64,000 nucleotides of DNA from Pseudoalteromonas luteoviolacea (GTDB lineage: Bacteria; Pseudomonadota; Gammaproteobacteria; Enterobacterales; Alteromonadaceae), in NCBI RefSeq assembly GCF_021654285.1, contig NZ_JAKFZS010000010.1, forward strand, positions 1-64,000. Reading direction: 5' to 3'. Below, piece after piece: positions 17,386-25,312 of the stretch. The position numbers and the translations under genes are program-made. The first letter of the stretch is position 1. Each line of letters starts with the position of its first letter. The notes beneath the pieces were generated by a model. It had not been told where the DNA came from, ran no database searches, and saw only the letters and a program-made list of their open reading frames with translations.

Positions 17386-18531
17386 TTAGATGAGGCTCAT
17401 TAGCGCGCCTGCCGACATGAAAGTAATGACTAGCCAGATGATGGGCAGTTTTATTTGCTTCATTAAGAAAAAGCCAAAGAGTACCAACGCGATATCGATA
17501 GGCGTAAATACCGCACTGATAAACACAGGTTGATATAAAGCCGCAGCTAATAGGCCGACAACCGCAGCGTTAACACCCGTGAGTGCACCTGCTACTTTTG
17601 GTTTTTGCGCCAGCGCCTGCCAGTTTTTTAGTACCGCGAGAAGCAGTAAAAAGCCGGGTAAAAAGACCGCTATGGTTGCAATTAGTGCGCCCATAATTGG
17701 ACTGCTAGGCAGTAGCTCATAGCCTATGTAGGTTGCAAAGGTAAACATGGGTCCAGGCACTGCTTGTGCGGCCGCATATCCAGTTAAAAAGGCATCTTGG
17801 CTAAGCTGATCGCCAACAATATTCTGCAGTAATGGCAGTACAACATGCCCTCCACCAAATACCAAGCTACCCGCTTGATAAAAGTCATTGAATAAAGCAA
17901 TTGACGGCAGAATATGTGCGGCGAGAGGTAATCCAAGCAACAGCGCAATAAACAAGCACAGTGGCCCATAGCTTGGTTTAAATGTGGCATTGACTTGCTC
18001 CGTCGCTGTGCTTTTTAAATAGCTGGCACCAATCATAGCTGCGATGGATAGCACCGTGATTTGCATCAAGATACTGGGTGCGATAAGCAAAGCAATGGCG
18101 GTGACTAAGCAGAGGCTGGTGGTGAGGGTGTTTTTACAAAAGTTTTTGTACATACCCCAAGCTGCGTCAGCAACAACGACGACGGCCAATAACTTTAAGC
18201 CATGGACGATGCTTTGAAATACATAGTGCTGCGTTACTTGGCTTGCCACAACGGCCAGCCCAATCATGATGAATACAGAGGGCAGCGTAAAGCCTAAAAA
18301 GGCTGCGAGCGCACCTGGTAGTCCGCCGCGTTTGTAACCGAGCGCAAAACCTACTTGGCTAGAACCGGGACCTGGTAAGAACTGACTTAAGGCAACAACT
18401 TGACCGTATTCTTGGTCATCAAGCCATTTGAGCTTTTCGACAAAGGTTTGTCTAAAGTAGCCAATATGTGCTGCGGGTCCGCCGAAGCTAACCCAGCCGA
18501 GCATAAAAAAAAGTTTAAATATGGTAAACAT
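17386..18531 (-). CDS. chrA: Chromate transporter
   Basis: ChrA (CHR family) efflux permease with the two-repeat architecture of long-chain ChrA. Each half has the signature: FFMLGWVSFGGPAAHIGYF, then ALSQFLPGPGSSQVGFALGY in the first, and LVFGGGHVVLPLLQ with AQAVPGPMFTFATYIGY in the second. About ten membrane helices. The ATG at 18531 starts right at the family's usual N-terminus (MFTIFKLFF); the longer TTG at 18600 is less likely. It is divergent from a LysR gene, a common arrangement for a regulator and its target. It probably exports chromate or sulfate-like anions. Confidence 0.92.
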   Translation of the reverse strand: MFTIFKLFFMLGWVSFGGPAAHIGYFRQTFVEKLKWLDDQEYGQVVALSQFLPGPGSSQVGFALGYKRGGLPGALAAFLGFTLPSVFIMIGLAVVASQVTQHYVFQSIVHGLKLLAVVVVADAAWGMYKNFCKNTLTTSLCLVTAIALLIAPSILMQITVLSIAAMIGASYLKSTATEQVNATFKPSYGPLCLFIALLLGLPLAAHILPSIALFNDFYQAGSLVFGGGHVVLPLLQNIVGDQLSQDAFLTGYAAAQAVPGPMFTFATYIGYELLPSSPIMGALIATIAVFLPGFLLLLAVLKNWQALAQKPKVAGALTGVNAAVVGLLAAALYQPVFISAVFTPIDIALVLFGFFLMKQIKLPIIWLVITFMSAGALMSLI

Positions 18532-18642
18532 GTTTGGCACCGTGTTGGATGCAGCTGTTGAGAATACCACTAGGTTAGAAAATGCATTATAATTAATCAA
18601 ATTAATAGTATTGATTGTAAATATGAATAATATGGGATTTAG

Positions 18643-19563
18643 ATGAGTTTTACTGATGTGCCGTGGCGCAATATTGATTTAAACCTACTCGTAGCTTTTG
18701 CTTATTTGTATCGATATCAAAGTGTGAGTATTGCCGCTGAAAAAAGTTATGTGAGCCAATCGGCAATGAGCCATAGTTTATCTCGATTACGCGCCTTGTT
18801 TGATGATGTATTATTTGAGCGCAGAGGACATAAAATGATGGCCACAGAGCGTGCTCATCAATTAGCCCCAACGGTTAACAAGTTACTTGATTGTGTGAGC
18901 AACGACCTATTAACCAGTGCACCATTTGATCCCGCTGATTATGAAGGTATTTGTCGTATTGGGCTTACTGACTATGCCGAGTTTATATTTGCTCCGGCCA
19001 TTTTTGATGCTATCAGATTACAAGCACCACAGGCGCAGGTAAGCTTTGTGAACGTCAATCGCAGCAATTATCTTGCTTTGGCTGAGCAGGAAAAACTTGA
19101 TATCGTCATTGGCAGCATTACTGCGCCGGCTCCCGCTTTTCAATCCCAGCATTTATACACAGAAAGGCATGTATGTATTGCCGATCCGCATTGCATTGCA
19201 TTTGAGCAAGGCTTGTCAAAATCTGATTTTGCCAATATTGAGCATGCGCTAGTCAGCCCGGATGGACGTCTAGCCACTGGGGTTGATGATACATTGCAAG
19301 CTGAGGGATTGAATCGCAAAGTCACGGTGGCAACACGCAACTTTATGACGATTCAAAGCTTGCTCAAAGGTCGCAAGTTGATCGCAATCGTGCCGAAGAA
19401 AATGGCTGATGTAGCGTGTGAACAAAGTCAGCTGCGTTATTTTGACCCGCCTATAAGGGTGCCGGATTTTGATATTTCGATACTGTGGTTCCAACGTAAA
19501 AACGTCGATGATAAAAGCATATGGCTTAGAACATTGTTGATGTCACTGATGGCACAGCAGTAA
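18643..19563 (+). CDS. LysR family transcriptional regulator
   Basis: DNA-binding regulator of 306 residues. The winged helix (residues ~10-70) reads NLLVAFAYLYRYQSVSIAAE with SQSAMSHSLSRLRALFDDVL, typical of the NodD/PcpR-type subgroup. The C-terminal domain (~95-300) is the periplasmic-binding-like effector domain. It is divergent from chrA, with only about 110 bp between the likely starts, so regulation of chrA is plausible. Effector unknown. Confidence 0.9.
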   Translation: MSFTDVPWRNIDLNLLVAFAYLYRYQSVSIAAEKSYVSQSAMSHSLSRLRALFDDVLFERRGHKMMATERAHQLAPTVNKLLDCVSNDLLTSAPFDPADYEGICRIGLTDYAEFIFAPAIFDAIRLQAPQAQVSFVNVNRSNYLALAEQEKLDIVIGSITAPAPAFQSQHLYTERHVCIADPHCIAFEQGLSKSDFANIEHALVSPDGRLATGVDDTLQAEGLNRKVTVATRNFMTIQSLLKGRKLIAIVPKKMADVACEQSQLRYFDPPIRVPDFDISILWFQRKNVDDKSIWLRTLLMSLMAQQ

Positions 19564-19591
19564 CTTGCCGCCATATTGTATGGCGGCAAGT
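19563..19591. terminator. Bidirectional intrinsic terminator
   Basis: Perfect 13-bp stem acttgccgccata / tatggcggcaagt with a 3-nt loop, starting at the stop codon of the LysR gene and followed by acttttatt. It separates convergent genes. Confidence 0.85.
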
Positions 19592-19595
19592 ACTT

Positions 19596-20480
19596 TTATT
19601 GCATGCGTTTAATGGTGATAAAACCGATATATTCGCCACTATTAAAATGTACGCCCTCAGTAAAGTCGGTATCGCTTCTTGCGCTATTAAGCAAAGCAAT
19701 TGCGGTTTGTGGATCCGTGGTTGAGTTTGCGGCGTTAAATGTAACGCCATTGTCACTGCCTGCGTCATACACTTTAAGCTGTATGGTTTGCTCATCTATC
19801 CATTGGTTGTCGTTAAAAAGCAGTAGACTATCTATTCCAATAAACCAATCTGGGCTGGGTGCAACCATAGAGACAATGCTTAGGTGAGGGTAGGCTTGGC
19901 TGGCCTCAAAGGTCAAGGTCACACTTTTACTGCCCTGGGGGATCCCCGCCTCATCAATCAGGTAGCTTGAGTGACCAAGGTTCTGTATGTCACTTATCTC
20001 GCTTTTAAGTAGCGTTTTTGAGCCTGTTTCTGCCATGCTGACAATACCTGCACTCGCAGTGCTATCGCGCTGAAAAATACGCCCTTGATCATTGTGTGTT
20101 AATCCAATCAAAGGGGAAAAATGTGTATTGCTGGGAAAGTTGGTTGGAAAAACATTCTGCTCCCAAGTTTGAGTAAATGTGAGTTCATAATTCACAGAAA
20201 GTGGCGGAGGTGGAGTTGTTGAATCGTCTGTAGATGAATCGCCAGAGGATGAACCGTCAGTAGTTGAACTGTCTGTAGTTGAACTGTCTGTAGTTGAACT
20301 GTCTGTAGTTGAACTGTCTGTAGTTGAACTGTCTGTAGATGCAGAGGTCTGGCTTGAGGTGGTCGATGAGCTCTCTGCCGTCATATTACTGTTGTTTGTT
20401 GGTGATGAGCTGCTACTTCCTCCGCATGCAGTTAATCCTAAAACCATAAACAGTGGTGCTAATTTCAGCGGGTATGACAT
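19596..20480 (-). CDS. Spondin-domain lipoprotein with Ser/Thr linker
   Basis: Lipoprotein with lipobox LTAC (MVLGLTACGGSSSSS), a 75-residue Ser/Thr/Asp-rich linker and a C-terminal spondin_N-like domain (about 95-290). Recognisable parts are YELTFTQTWEQNVFPTNFP, SPLIGLTHN, MAETGSKTLL, PSPDWFIGIDSL and IQLKVYDAGSDNG. In bacteria this domain is thought to sit at the cell surface; a role in adhesion is inferred from the animal spondins. The linker holds five copies of the peptide unit TDSST encoded by an exact 15-bp tandem repeat. GAGGAATAAACT precedes the ATG. Confidence 0.82.
   Translation of the reverse strand: MSYPLKLAPLFMVLGLTACGGSSSSSPTNNSNMTAESSSTTSSQTSASTDSSTTDSSTTDSSTTDSSTTDSSTTDGSSSGDSSTDDSTTPPPPLSVNYELTFTQTWEQNVFPTNFPSNTHFSPLIGLTHNDQGRIFQRDSTASAGIVSMAETGSKTLLKSEISDIQNLGHSSYLIDEAGIPQGSKSVTLTFEASQAYPHLSIVSMVAPSPDWFIGIDSLLLFNDNQWIDEQTIQLKVYDAGSDNGVTFNAANSTTDPQTAIALLNSARSDTDFTEGVHFNSGEYIGFITIKRMQ
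20260..20334. repeat. Five exact copies of a 15-bp tandem repeat
   Basis: Unit gtagttgaactgtct, five perfect tandem copies, inside the linker of the spondin-domain lipoprotein gene and in frame (15 bp = 5 codons). Copy number can vary by slippage without shifting frame, changing linker length only. Confidence 0.95.
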
Positions 20481-20572
20481 AGTTTATTCCTCGCGGTTAA
20501 AAATACCATTCTTTCAACAGACCTGACTAACTGAGATTAACTTTCACTCATGTGTATTTTTTTTGAGCTTTT

Positions 20573-21505
20573 CTATATTCTAATGGCGTTTTGCATGATC
20601 TCACGCCCTTCGGTCTCCACATACGTTAAAAACACACTGGCGATGGGCGACAGCGTTTTGCGTTTGGTCCATGAAAATGACCATTTAGATCGAATGGGTA
20701 AAGACTCGACATTGATAACATTTACATCATGGATCTCACCAAAGGCTAGCGTATGAGAGGATAAAATGGAAACCCCAAGACGTGATAATACGGAATGAAT
20801 AATGGCTTCATTACTGGCAATCGTCATTTTTATGTTTGGCGTCACAGCTTGGTTTTTGAAAAATGCTTCTGTGGCGTAGCGGGTTCCCGAACCTAATTCT
20901 CGAATGAGGAAGTCCTCTTGGCAAAACTCTTCTAAGGGCACGGTGTCTTTTTGGCTAAATGGATGAGAAGCGGGCGCTATAGCGACTAAGTCATTGGACA
21001 TAAATTCAATGACTTCTAAATCTAGCCCTTCAGGCAGGTGGCTGAATACATAAAAGTCATCTAGTCCTTGCTCAAGGCGCTCAATGACTTGCTGTCTATT
21101 GGCCACCGTAAATTGTATATCTATGCCAGGATATCGTTCGCAAAAGGGCCCGAGTAAATGCGGGATAAAGTATTTAGCCGTGGTGACGCTGGATAGCCGC
21201 AACGTACCTGACTTGAGCCCTCTCAGATTCGAGAGGTGCATGTCCAACTCTTCGCAACTTTGCAATATTTGCTTTGCCGTCGCAACGGTAGCAAGGCCTG
21301 CATCGGTAAATTTTAACTGTTTACCGACTTGTTCATAAAGCGGCAGGCCAATTGCTTCAGCCAGTTTTTTTAGCTGCATTGATACCGTCGGTTGAGTTAA
21401 AAATAGCTTTTCTGATGCCGCTTTGACACTACCGCCTTGGTGTAGCGCTAAGAGGATTTCAAGTTGTCTAAAAGTCCCGATATGGGCATGTAATCTTGAA
21501 GCCAT
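20573..21505 (-). CDS. LysR family regulator, CbbR-like
   Basis: LysR regulator of 310 residues. The N-terminus TFRQLEILLALHQGGSVKAA with LFLTQPTVSMQLKKLAEAIG is the CbbR/CysB-like type, and the effector domain has TTAKYFIPHLLGPFCERYPG. CbbR-type proteins control carbon-fixation and bicarbonate-uptake genes. It is divergent from a small membrane protein and the bicarbonate permease SbtA, so it is very likely their regulator (inference from context). The ATG at 21505 is followed by the family's usual short N-terminal extension. Confidence 0.9.
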   Translation of the reverse strand: MASRLHAHIGTFRQLEILLALHQGGSVKAASEKLFLTQPTVSMQLKKLAEAIGLPLYEQVGKQLKFTDAGLATVATAKQILQSCEELDMHLSNLRGLKSGTLRLSSVTTAKYFIPHLLGPFCERYPGIDIQFTVANRQQVIERLEQGLDDFYVFSHLPEGLDLEVIEFMSNDLVAIAPASHPFSQKDTVPLEEFCQEDFLIRELGSGTRYATEAFFKNQAVTPNIKMTIASNEAIIHSVLSRLGVSILSSHTLAFGEIHDVNVINVESLPIRSKWSFSWTKRKTLSPIASVFLTYVETEGREIMQNAIRI

Positions 21506-21617
21506 ATTGCAACTAAATCCTTAAATTAGAGTTTTATCTATGATTACCTTAGTTACTATCTATTTTTATCTATATTTGGACTTTTGTAAAATCTTCAAAA
21601 ATACAGAGGAGAGAGTT

Positions 21618-21830
21618 ATGACATTTAAAAGTTTGGCATTACCTTTAATAACGTGCTTAAGTCTGTTGGCATTTTCGTATTTGAGCAGTGTACTTGGTCA
21701 TGGCAGTACGGGTTTTATTCTGCTGGCTTTATCTATTTTCAGCTTTTCAATTGTCAGTTTGATACAGTCTTCACGTGAGACTCACACACCAATGCGCACC
21801 TCGTCTAGCCAGTTAAAAGAGGCAAAGTAG
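21618..21830 (+). CDS. Small membrane protein upstream of sbtA
   Basis: A 70-residue protein with two hydrophobic helices (LALPLITCLSLLAFSYLSSV and GFILLALSIFSFSIVSLI) and a hydrophilic tail. The ATG at 21618 has GAGGAG with good spacing. It ends 3 bp before sbtA, so it is in the same operon. Cyanobacterial sbtA is often followed by the PII-like sbtB; this is not PII-like. It could be a small partner of the permease; I do not recognise the family. Confidence 0.65.
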   Translation: MTFKSLALPLITCLSLLAFSYLSSVLGHGSTGFILLALSIFSFSIVSLIQSSRETHTPMRTSSSQLKEAK

Positions 21831-21833
21831 GTC

Positions 21834-22763
21834 ATGATAGATGCGGTCGTCGCTTTTTTTTTACTTGGGATCATTGCGCAATTATTAGGTGCAAAAATCC
21901 CCTTTCCTGATGGGTTATATAAAACACTCAGTCTTTTTTTGATGGTCGCAATTGGTCTAAAAGGCGGTATTGCATTACAGCAGCATGTCGATCCTGCGCT
22001 ATTAACCATGTCTATCGCCGTTGTGGCCTTTGGTTTATTGTTGCCGCTCGTTGCCTACCCATTATTACGCTACTTTGGTCAGTTAGATAAAATTAATGCA
22101 GGCGCCATTGCTGCGCATTATGGCTCGGTCAGTGTGGCCACTTATGCAGTTGCTGTCGCTTTACTTGAAGCGGGTAATATCGCGTATGAAGCTTATTTCC
22201 CCTTGTTTGTAGTGTTGTTAGAGATGCCAGCGATCTTGGTTGGATTAGTACTCGCTAAAGGTAACTTAAAGGTCATAAACCGTGCTTTTATTAAGAAAGA
22301 GCTGGTGGCTAATCAAAGTATTTTACTCATGGTGGGCAGCTTGGTGATTGGTTTTGTTGGCGGCGATAGCGTACAAAAACTCACGCCATTTTTTGTTGAG
22401 CTATTCTCAGGCGTATTAGCGCTATTCTTACTAAAAATGGGCTTGGTGGCAGGTGAGCAATTAGGTACTTTAAAGAAGAACAGTTTGTTTTTAATCAGTT
22501 TTGCGATATTGATGCCAATGTTAGGTGGCTTAGCTGGGACTGGTTTGGGCGTGCTATTGGAGTTAAGCGCGGGGGGCATTGCACTGATGGCCGTATTGGG
22601 GGCGAGTGCTTCGTATATTGCAGTGCCTGCGGCAATGAAAGAGAGCTTGCCAGAAGCCAATGCCGGTATGTCTATCACAGCGTCACTGGGTATCACTTTT
22701 CCATTCAATGTGTTGTTGGGAGTACCATTTTTCATCGCTTTGGGGCAATACCTTGGTGCTTAA
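21834..22763 (+). CDS. sbtA: Sodium-dependent bicarbonate permease, SbtA family
   Basis: Inner-membrane carrier of the SbtA (DUF897) family, which imports bicarbonate with Na+. It has about ten helices in two inverted halves; family stretches include FFLLGIIAQLLGAKIPFPDG, MVAIGLKGGIAL, AAHYGSVSVATYAVA, and in the second half LLKMGLVAGEQLG and VLGASASYIAVPAAMKESLP. Length 309 aa is slightly shorter than cyanobacterial SbtA. It follows a small membrane protein gene by 3 bp and lies divergent to a CbbR-like LysR gene. In a heterotroph it would supply bicarbonate for anaplerotic carboxylases at alkaline seawater pH (inference). Confidence 0.9.
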   Translation: MIDAVVAFFLLGIIAQLLGAKIPFPDGLYKTLSLFLMVAIGLKGGIALQQHVDPALLTMSIAVVAFGLLLPLVAYPLLRYFGQLDKINAGAIAAHYGSVSVATYAVAVALLEAGNIAYEAYFPLFVVLLEMPAILVGLVLAKGNLKVINRAFIKKELVANQSILLMVGSLVIGFVGGDSVQKLTPFFVELFSGVLALFLLKMGLVAGEQLGTLKKNSLFLISFAILMPMLGGLAGTGLGVLLELSAGGIALMAVLGASASYIAVPAAMKESLPEANAGMSITASLGITFPFNVLLGVPFFIALGQYLGA

Positions 22764-22878
22764 GCGTTTAGCATTTTGATACCATTTGGGATTAATTAAC
22801 GGTTTTATGCTGACGTCTATTGGGCGTCAGTGTAAATTAGGCACACAGCAATGAAGAAAGTACTTTAGGTTAATATTT

Positions 22879-23547
22879 GTGCCGGAAAAAAACTTACTAA
22901 AAGCGGAGCGCGTAGCGTATATCTTGGCAGATTTACAAGCACGTTATCCAAAGCCTCCTATTCCTCTGGATCATAAAGACCCTTATACCTTGCTAGTGGC
23001 CGTTTTACTCTCTGCGCAATGTACTGATGAGCGCGTGAATCAGGTGACGCCATCGCTATGGCAATTGGCAGATAACCCCTTTGATATGGCCAAGCAATCG
23101 GTTGAAGATATTAAGCAGATCATCCGTCCGTGTGGTTTATCGCCGCAAAAATCGAAAGCCATCAAAAAGCTTTCTGAAATCTTAGTTGCAGACTATGATG
23201 GCATTGTGCCCGAAGATATGGATGCATTGGAAACGCTACCTGGGGTTGGGCATAAAACGGCAGGGGTGGTGATGGCGCAGGCATTTGGTGTCCCCGCTTT
23301 CCCTGTGGATACCCACATTCATCGCTTAGCCCAGCGCTGGGGATTGACCAATGGTAAAAACGTGGCGCAAACAGAAAAAGATTTAAAGCGACTGTTTCCT
23401 AAAGAATGCTGGAATGATCTGCATTTGCAGTTTATTTACTATGGCCGAGAATTTTGTACAGCCAGAGGCTGTGACGGTACGGTTTGCCCAATGTGTACGA
23501 CTTGCTATCCTAATCGCAAGCGACCTAAATTGGTTAAAAAGCCTTAA
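22879..23547 (+). CDS. nth: Endonuclease III-like DNA glycosylase/AP lyase
   Basis: Base-excision repair enzyme of the HhH-GPD superfamily. The hairpin-helix-hairpin and catalytic Lys are in LETLPGVGHKTAGVVMAQAF, and the catalytic Asp in FPVDTHIHRLAQRWGL. The C-terminal iron-sulfur loop is atypical: five cysteines (193, 198, 203, 206, 209) instead of the E. coli pattern C-x6-C-x2-C-x5-C; only the first, third and last fall at the E. coli offsets. Length 222 aa. It starts at a GTG with a weak Shine-Dalgarno. In gammaproteobacteria the canonical nth usually follows the rnf genes, so this lone gene may be a second, divergent copy (inference). Confidence 0.85.
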   Translation: MPEKNLLKAERVAYILADLQARYPKPPIPLDHKDPYTLLVAVLLSAQCTDERVNQVTPSLWQLADNPFDMAKQSVEDIKQIIRPCGLSPQKSKAIKKLSEILVADYDGIVPEDMDALETLPGVGHKTAGVVMAQAFGVPAFPVDTHIHRLAQRWGLTNGKNVAQTEKDLKRLFPKECWNDLHLQFIYYGREFCTARGCDGTVCPMCTTCYPNRKRPKLVKKP

Positions 23548-23560
23548 TGTTTGTGTTTTG

Positions 23561-23583
23561 GCTTTGGGCATGCAGCCCAAAGC
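23561..23583. terminator. 9-bp hairpin between convergent genes
   Basis: Perfect stem gctttgggc / gcccaaagc with an atgca loop, between nth and the convergent peptide gene. No T-run on either side, so termination is uncertain. Confidence 0.45.
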
Positions 23584-23594
23584 ACATTATACGC

Positions 23595-23759
23595 TTATAC
23601 ACATGGCATTGACGTGCATTTGACCGGACCTCTTGAATAGCATTCCATGTAGGTAGCTTGTACTTCATATTTACCGCCGCCAATTTGCTTGGTTTGTTCA
23701 GTACGGATAACGCTAGTTCTCAATACCTTGATAGACTTTTTATTTAGTTTCATTTTCAT
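23595..23759 (-). CDS. Double-glycine-leader peptide (RiPP/microcin-like precursor) 1
   Basis: A 54-residue peptide: leader MKMKLNKKSIKVLRTSVIRT ending in QTKQIGGG, then a core of about 25 residues with three cysteines (MECYSRG, VKCTS, MPCV). Leader style and Gly-Gly site match the second peptide gene at 38108-38314 (MKLKLNKKGIKQLS ... ATKQVGGG). This is the form of peptides cleaved and exported by C39-peptidase ABC transporters, including class II microcins and RiPP precursors. AAGGA lies 8 nt before the ATG at 23759. No modification or export genes are adjacent. Its role is unknown. Confidence 0.7.
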   Translation of the reverse strand: MKMKLNKKSIKVLRTSVIRTEQTKQIGGGKYEVQATYMECYSRGPVKCTSMPCV

Positions 23760-23941
23760 TGCTATTTCCTTCGCATGGTTAAATTACATACTATCTTTAC
23801 GGAAGGCCTCTGAAGTTATCAATTGAGTTTTTTTAATAGTAAGCCAGCAGAAGTATGGCTTGTATCAAATTGGTTTGGTTGAGAAATGCCTAGCTCGAGA
23901 GGGTTGGGGTTAATATAATCAATGATTAATTAAGTCGTGTT

Positions 23942-23998
23942 TAGGCGTGACCAAAAGCAGGTTACAGTGAGTAATTTTATACCATGGGATCACGCCTA
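23942..23998. repeat. Inverted repeat with long loop
   Basis: Nine-bp arms taggcgtga (23942-23950) and tcacgccta (23990-23998) separated by 39 nt, in the noncoding gap between the peptide gene and the YebE-like gene. No gene is seen in 23760-24041; the function of the repeat is unclear. Confidence 0.4.
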
Positions 23999-24041
23999 TT
24001 TATGGCTGATTAAGATACTTTACATTCTCTAAATTAGTACT

Positions 24042-24734
24042 TTAAATGGTTGCAAGCTGTTGATGGATAGAGTGCACTAACTCCTTAGGGATGCAAAGCT
24101 GATTCGCCAGAGTTTGCAAATATTGCTGTGAAATCGTTTGTTGCAGATCGATGGCACTGGCACTAGCAGCATAAACTTCAATGCCTGTTTGTGCATTAGG
24201 CACTGCTTGCACCAGCTCAGAGAGACTCATGGGTTGTCTTAATTCATCAAATAACATGGCTTTTTCTTGCACGCTGAGCGTCATGGTTTCAACTTGGGCA
24301 AATATTTTCTGGCGCTCATTGTCATCTATGTGCCCATCTGCATAAGCTGCTGCTATCATGGCCCGCATAAGTAAGAGTTGCCCAGAGCCACTTTCATCTT
24401 CGACAACCTGTTCGAAGCTGTGCTCTTGTATGGTGGCAGGTTTAAAATCGAAGTGACGCGCTGGTTGTGAGCGTGTTGCCATGGCTTTATCAAAGGCTGC
24501 GCTATCTCGCTTTTGTGCAGCTACTTCATTTTGTTCGCTATATTGCTTGTAAGCTTTCCAAGCGAGTCCGCCTACAGCTGCAAGCGCGCCATATTTTACG
24601 GCTTTTTTACCCGTTTTTTTTCCTTTTTTACTGCTTAATAAGCTACTTACGCCACCGCCAGCAACGCCGCCCAGTAAGCCACTCAATGCGCCTGATTTGT
24701 TTAAACCACTGACCAATTTTTGTAAATCTTTCAT
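24042..24734 (-). CDS. YebE/DUF533 family protein, TerB-like domain
   Basis: Protein of the DUF533 (E. coli YebE) family. A Gly/Ser-rich hydrophobic N-terminus (LSGLLGGVAGGGVSSLL, GALAAVGGLAWKAY) probably associates with the membrane; a variable linker follows, then a helical TerB-like domain (about 120-230; MRAMIAAAYADGHIDDNERQ with the acidic metal-binding-like DGHIDDNE). The second ATG (24734) is chosen because GGAGA lies 6 nt upstream; the first ATG (24746) overlaps that site. YebE is linked to envelope and zinc stress in E. coli; the role here is unknown. Confidence 0.82.
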   Translation of the reverse strand: MKDLQKLVSGLNKSGALSGLLGGVAGGGVSSLLSSKKGKKTGKKAVKYGALAAVGGLAWKAYKQYSEQNEVAAQKRDSAAFDKAMATRSQPARHFDFKPATIQEHSFEQVVEDESGSGQLLLMRAMIAAAYADGHIDDNERQKIFAQVETMTLSVQEKAMLFDELRQPMSLSELVQAVPNAQTGIEVYAASASAIDLQQTISQQYLQTLANQLCIPKELVHSIHQQLATI

Positions 24735-24824
24735 CGCGTTCTCCATTTGCTCTTATGTTTCTAGAGTAGGGCAAAGTCATCAGTTTGAGAACACTCAATT
24801 TGTTACAAATCGATTCAAATTGAA

Positions 24825-25055
24825 TTAGTTGGTTTGCTCATACAGTAGCTCTTTTACGGGGATTTGATAAAAACGGGCAAGCTCTCTGGCGGTGCGGTGG
24901 TAAACTTTACAGCCGCATTCAGCGCGTTTTAGTGTTGCGATGGAGACGCATAGGGCTTGCTCTTGGCAGGCGCAAGCCAGTTTCTCCTGACTCAGTCCCA
25001 TATTTCGTCTCAGTTGCTTAAGGATTTTACAATCCAGCGTCACTCTGCCATCCAT
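24825..25055 (-). CDS. Stand-alone XRE-type helix-turn-helix protein
   Basis: A 76-residue protein that is essentially one Cro/C1-type HTH domain: CKILKQLRRNMGLSQEKLAC, then LCVSIATLKRAECG and TARELARFYQIPVKELL. A closely similar HTH (MDGRVTLDCK, GLSQEKLAEAC) normally forms the N-terminus of much longer multidomain regulators in related bacteria (recollection, not searched). Here the stop comes directly after the HTH, so it may be a remnant or a free DNA-binding module. Five cysteines in 76 residues is unusual for this fold. Confidence 0.65.
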   Translation of the reverse strand: MDGRVTLDCKILKQLRRNMGLSQEKLACACQEQALCVSIATLKRAECGCKVYHRTARELARFYQIPVKELLYEQTN

Positions 25056-25312
25056 TATTTGACTCCTTGAGTAGGGTTTTAAAGCCTAGCAATGACCGAT
25101 GACTTTCGCCAATGCCCTCGCACTGAATGGGTGTGCGTTTTGGTGTACACATAAAGCGCAAAAGTTGCGTTAAATTTACGCTTTTTATCTGATACCAAAG
25201 TGATACTAAACTGATGCCAAAAAACCAACTCATTACGCCTAGACTAGGTCGCATCTAAAGTCGCTCCACAGACTGGAGCACCCATTCATCTATGACATAA
25301 AAGGATAAAACA

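Noticed and set aside
20260..20334. CRISPR-like array
   Set aside because: The 15-bp units are directly adjacent with no spacers and lie in frame inside a coding linker.
22313..22735. A 140-codon open frame antisense to sbtA
   Set aside because: Mirror of the real membrane-protein frame, with no start signal and Asn/Pro/Lys-rich composition; sbtA explains the stretch.
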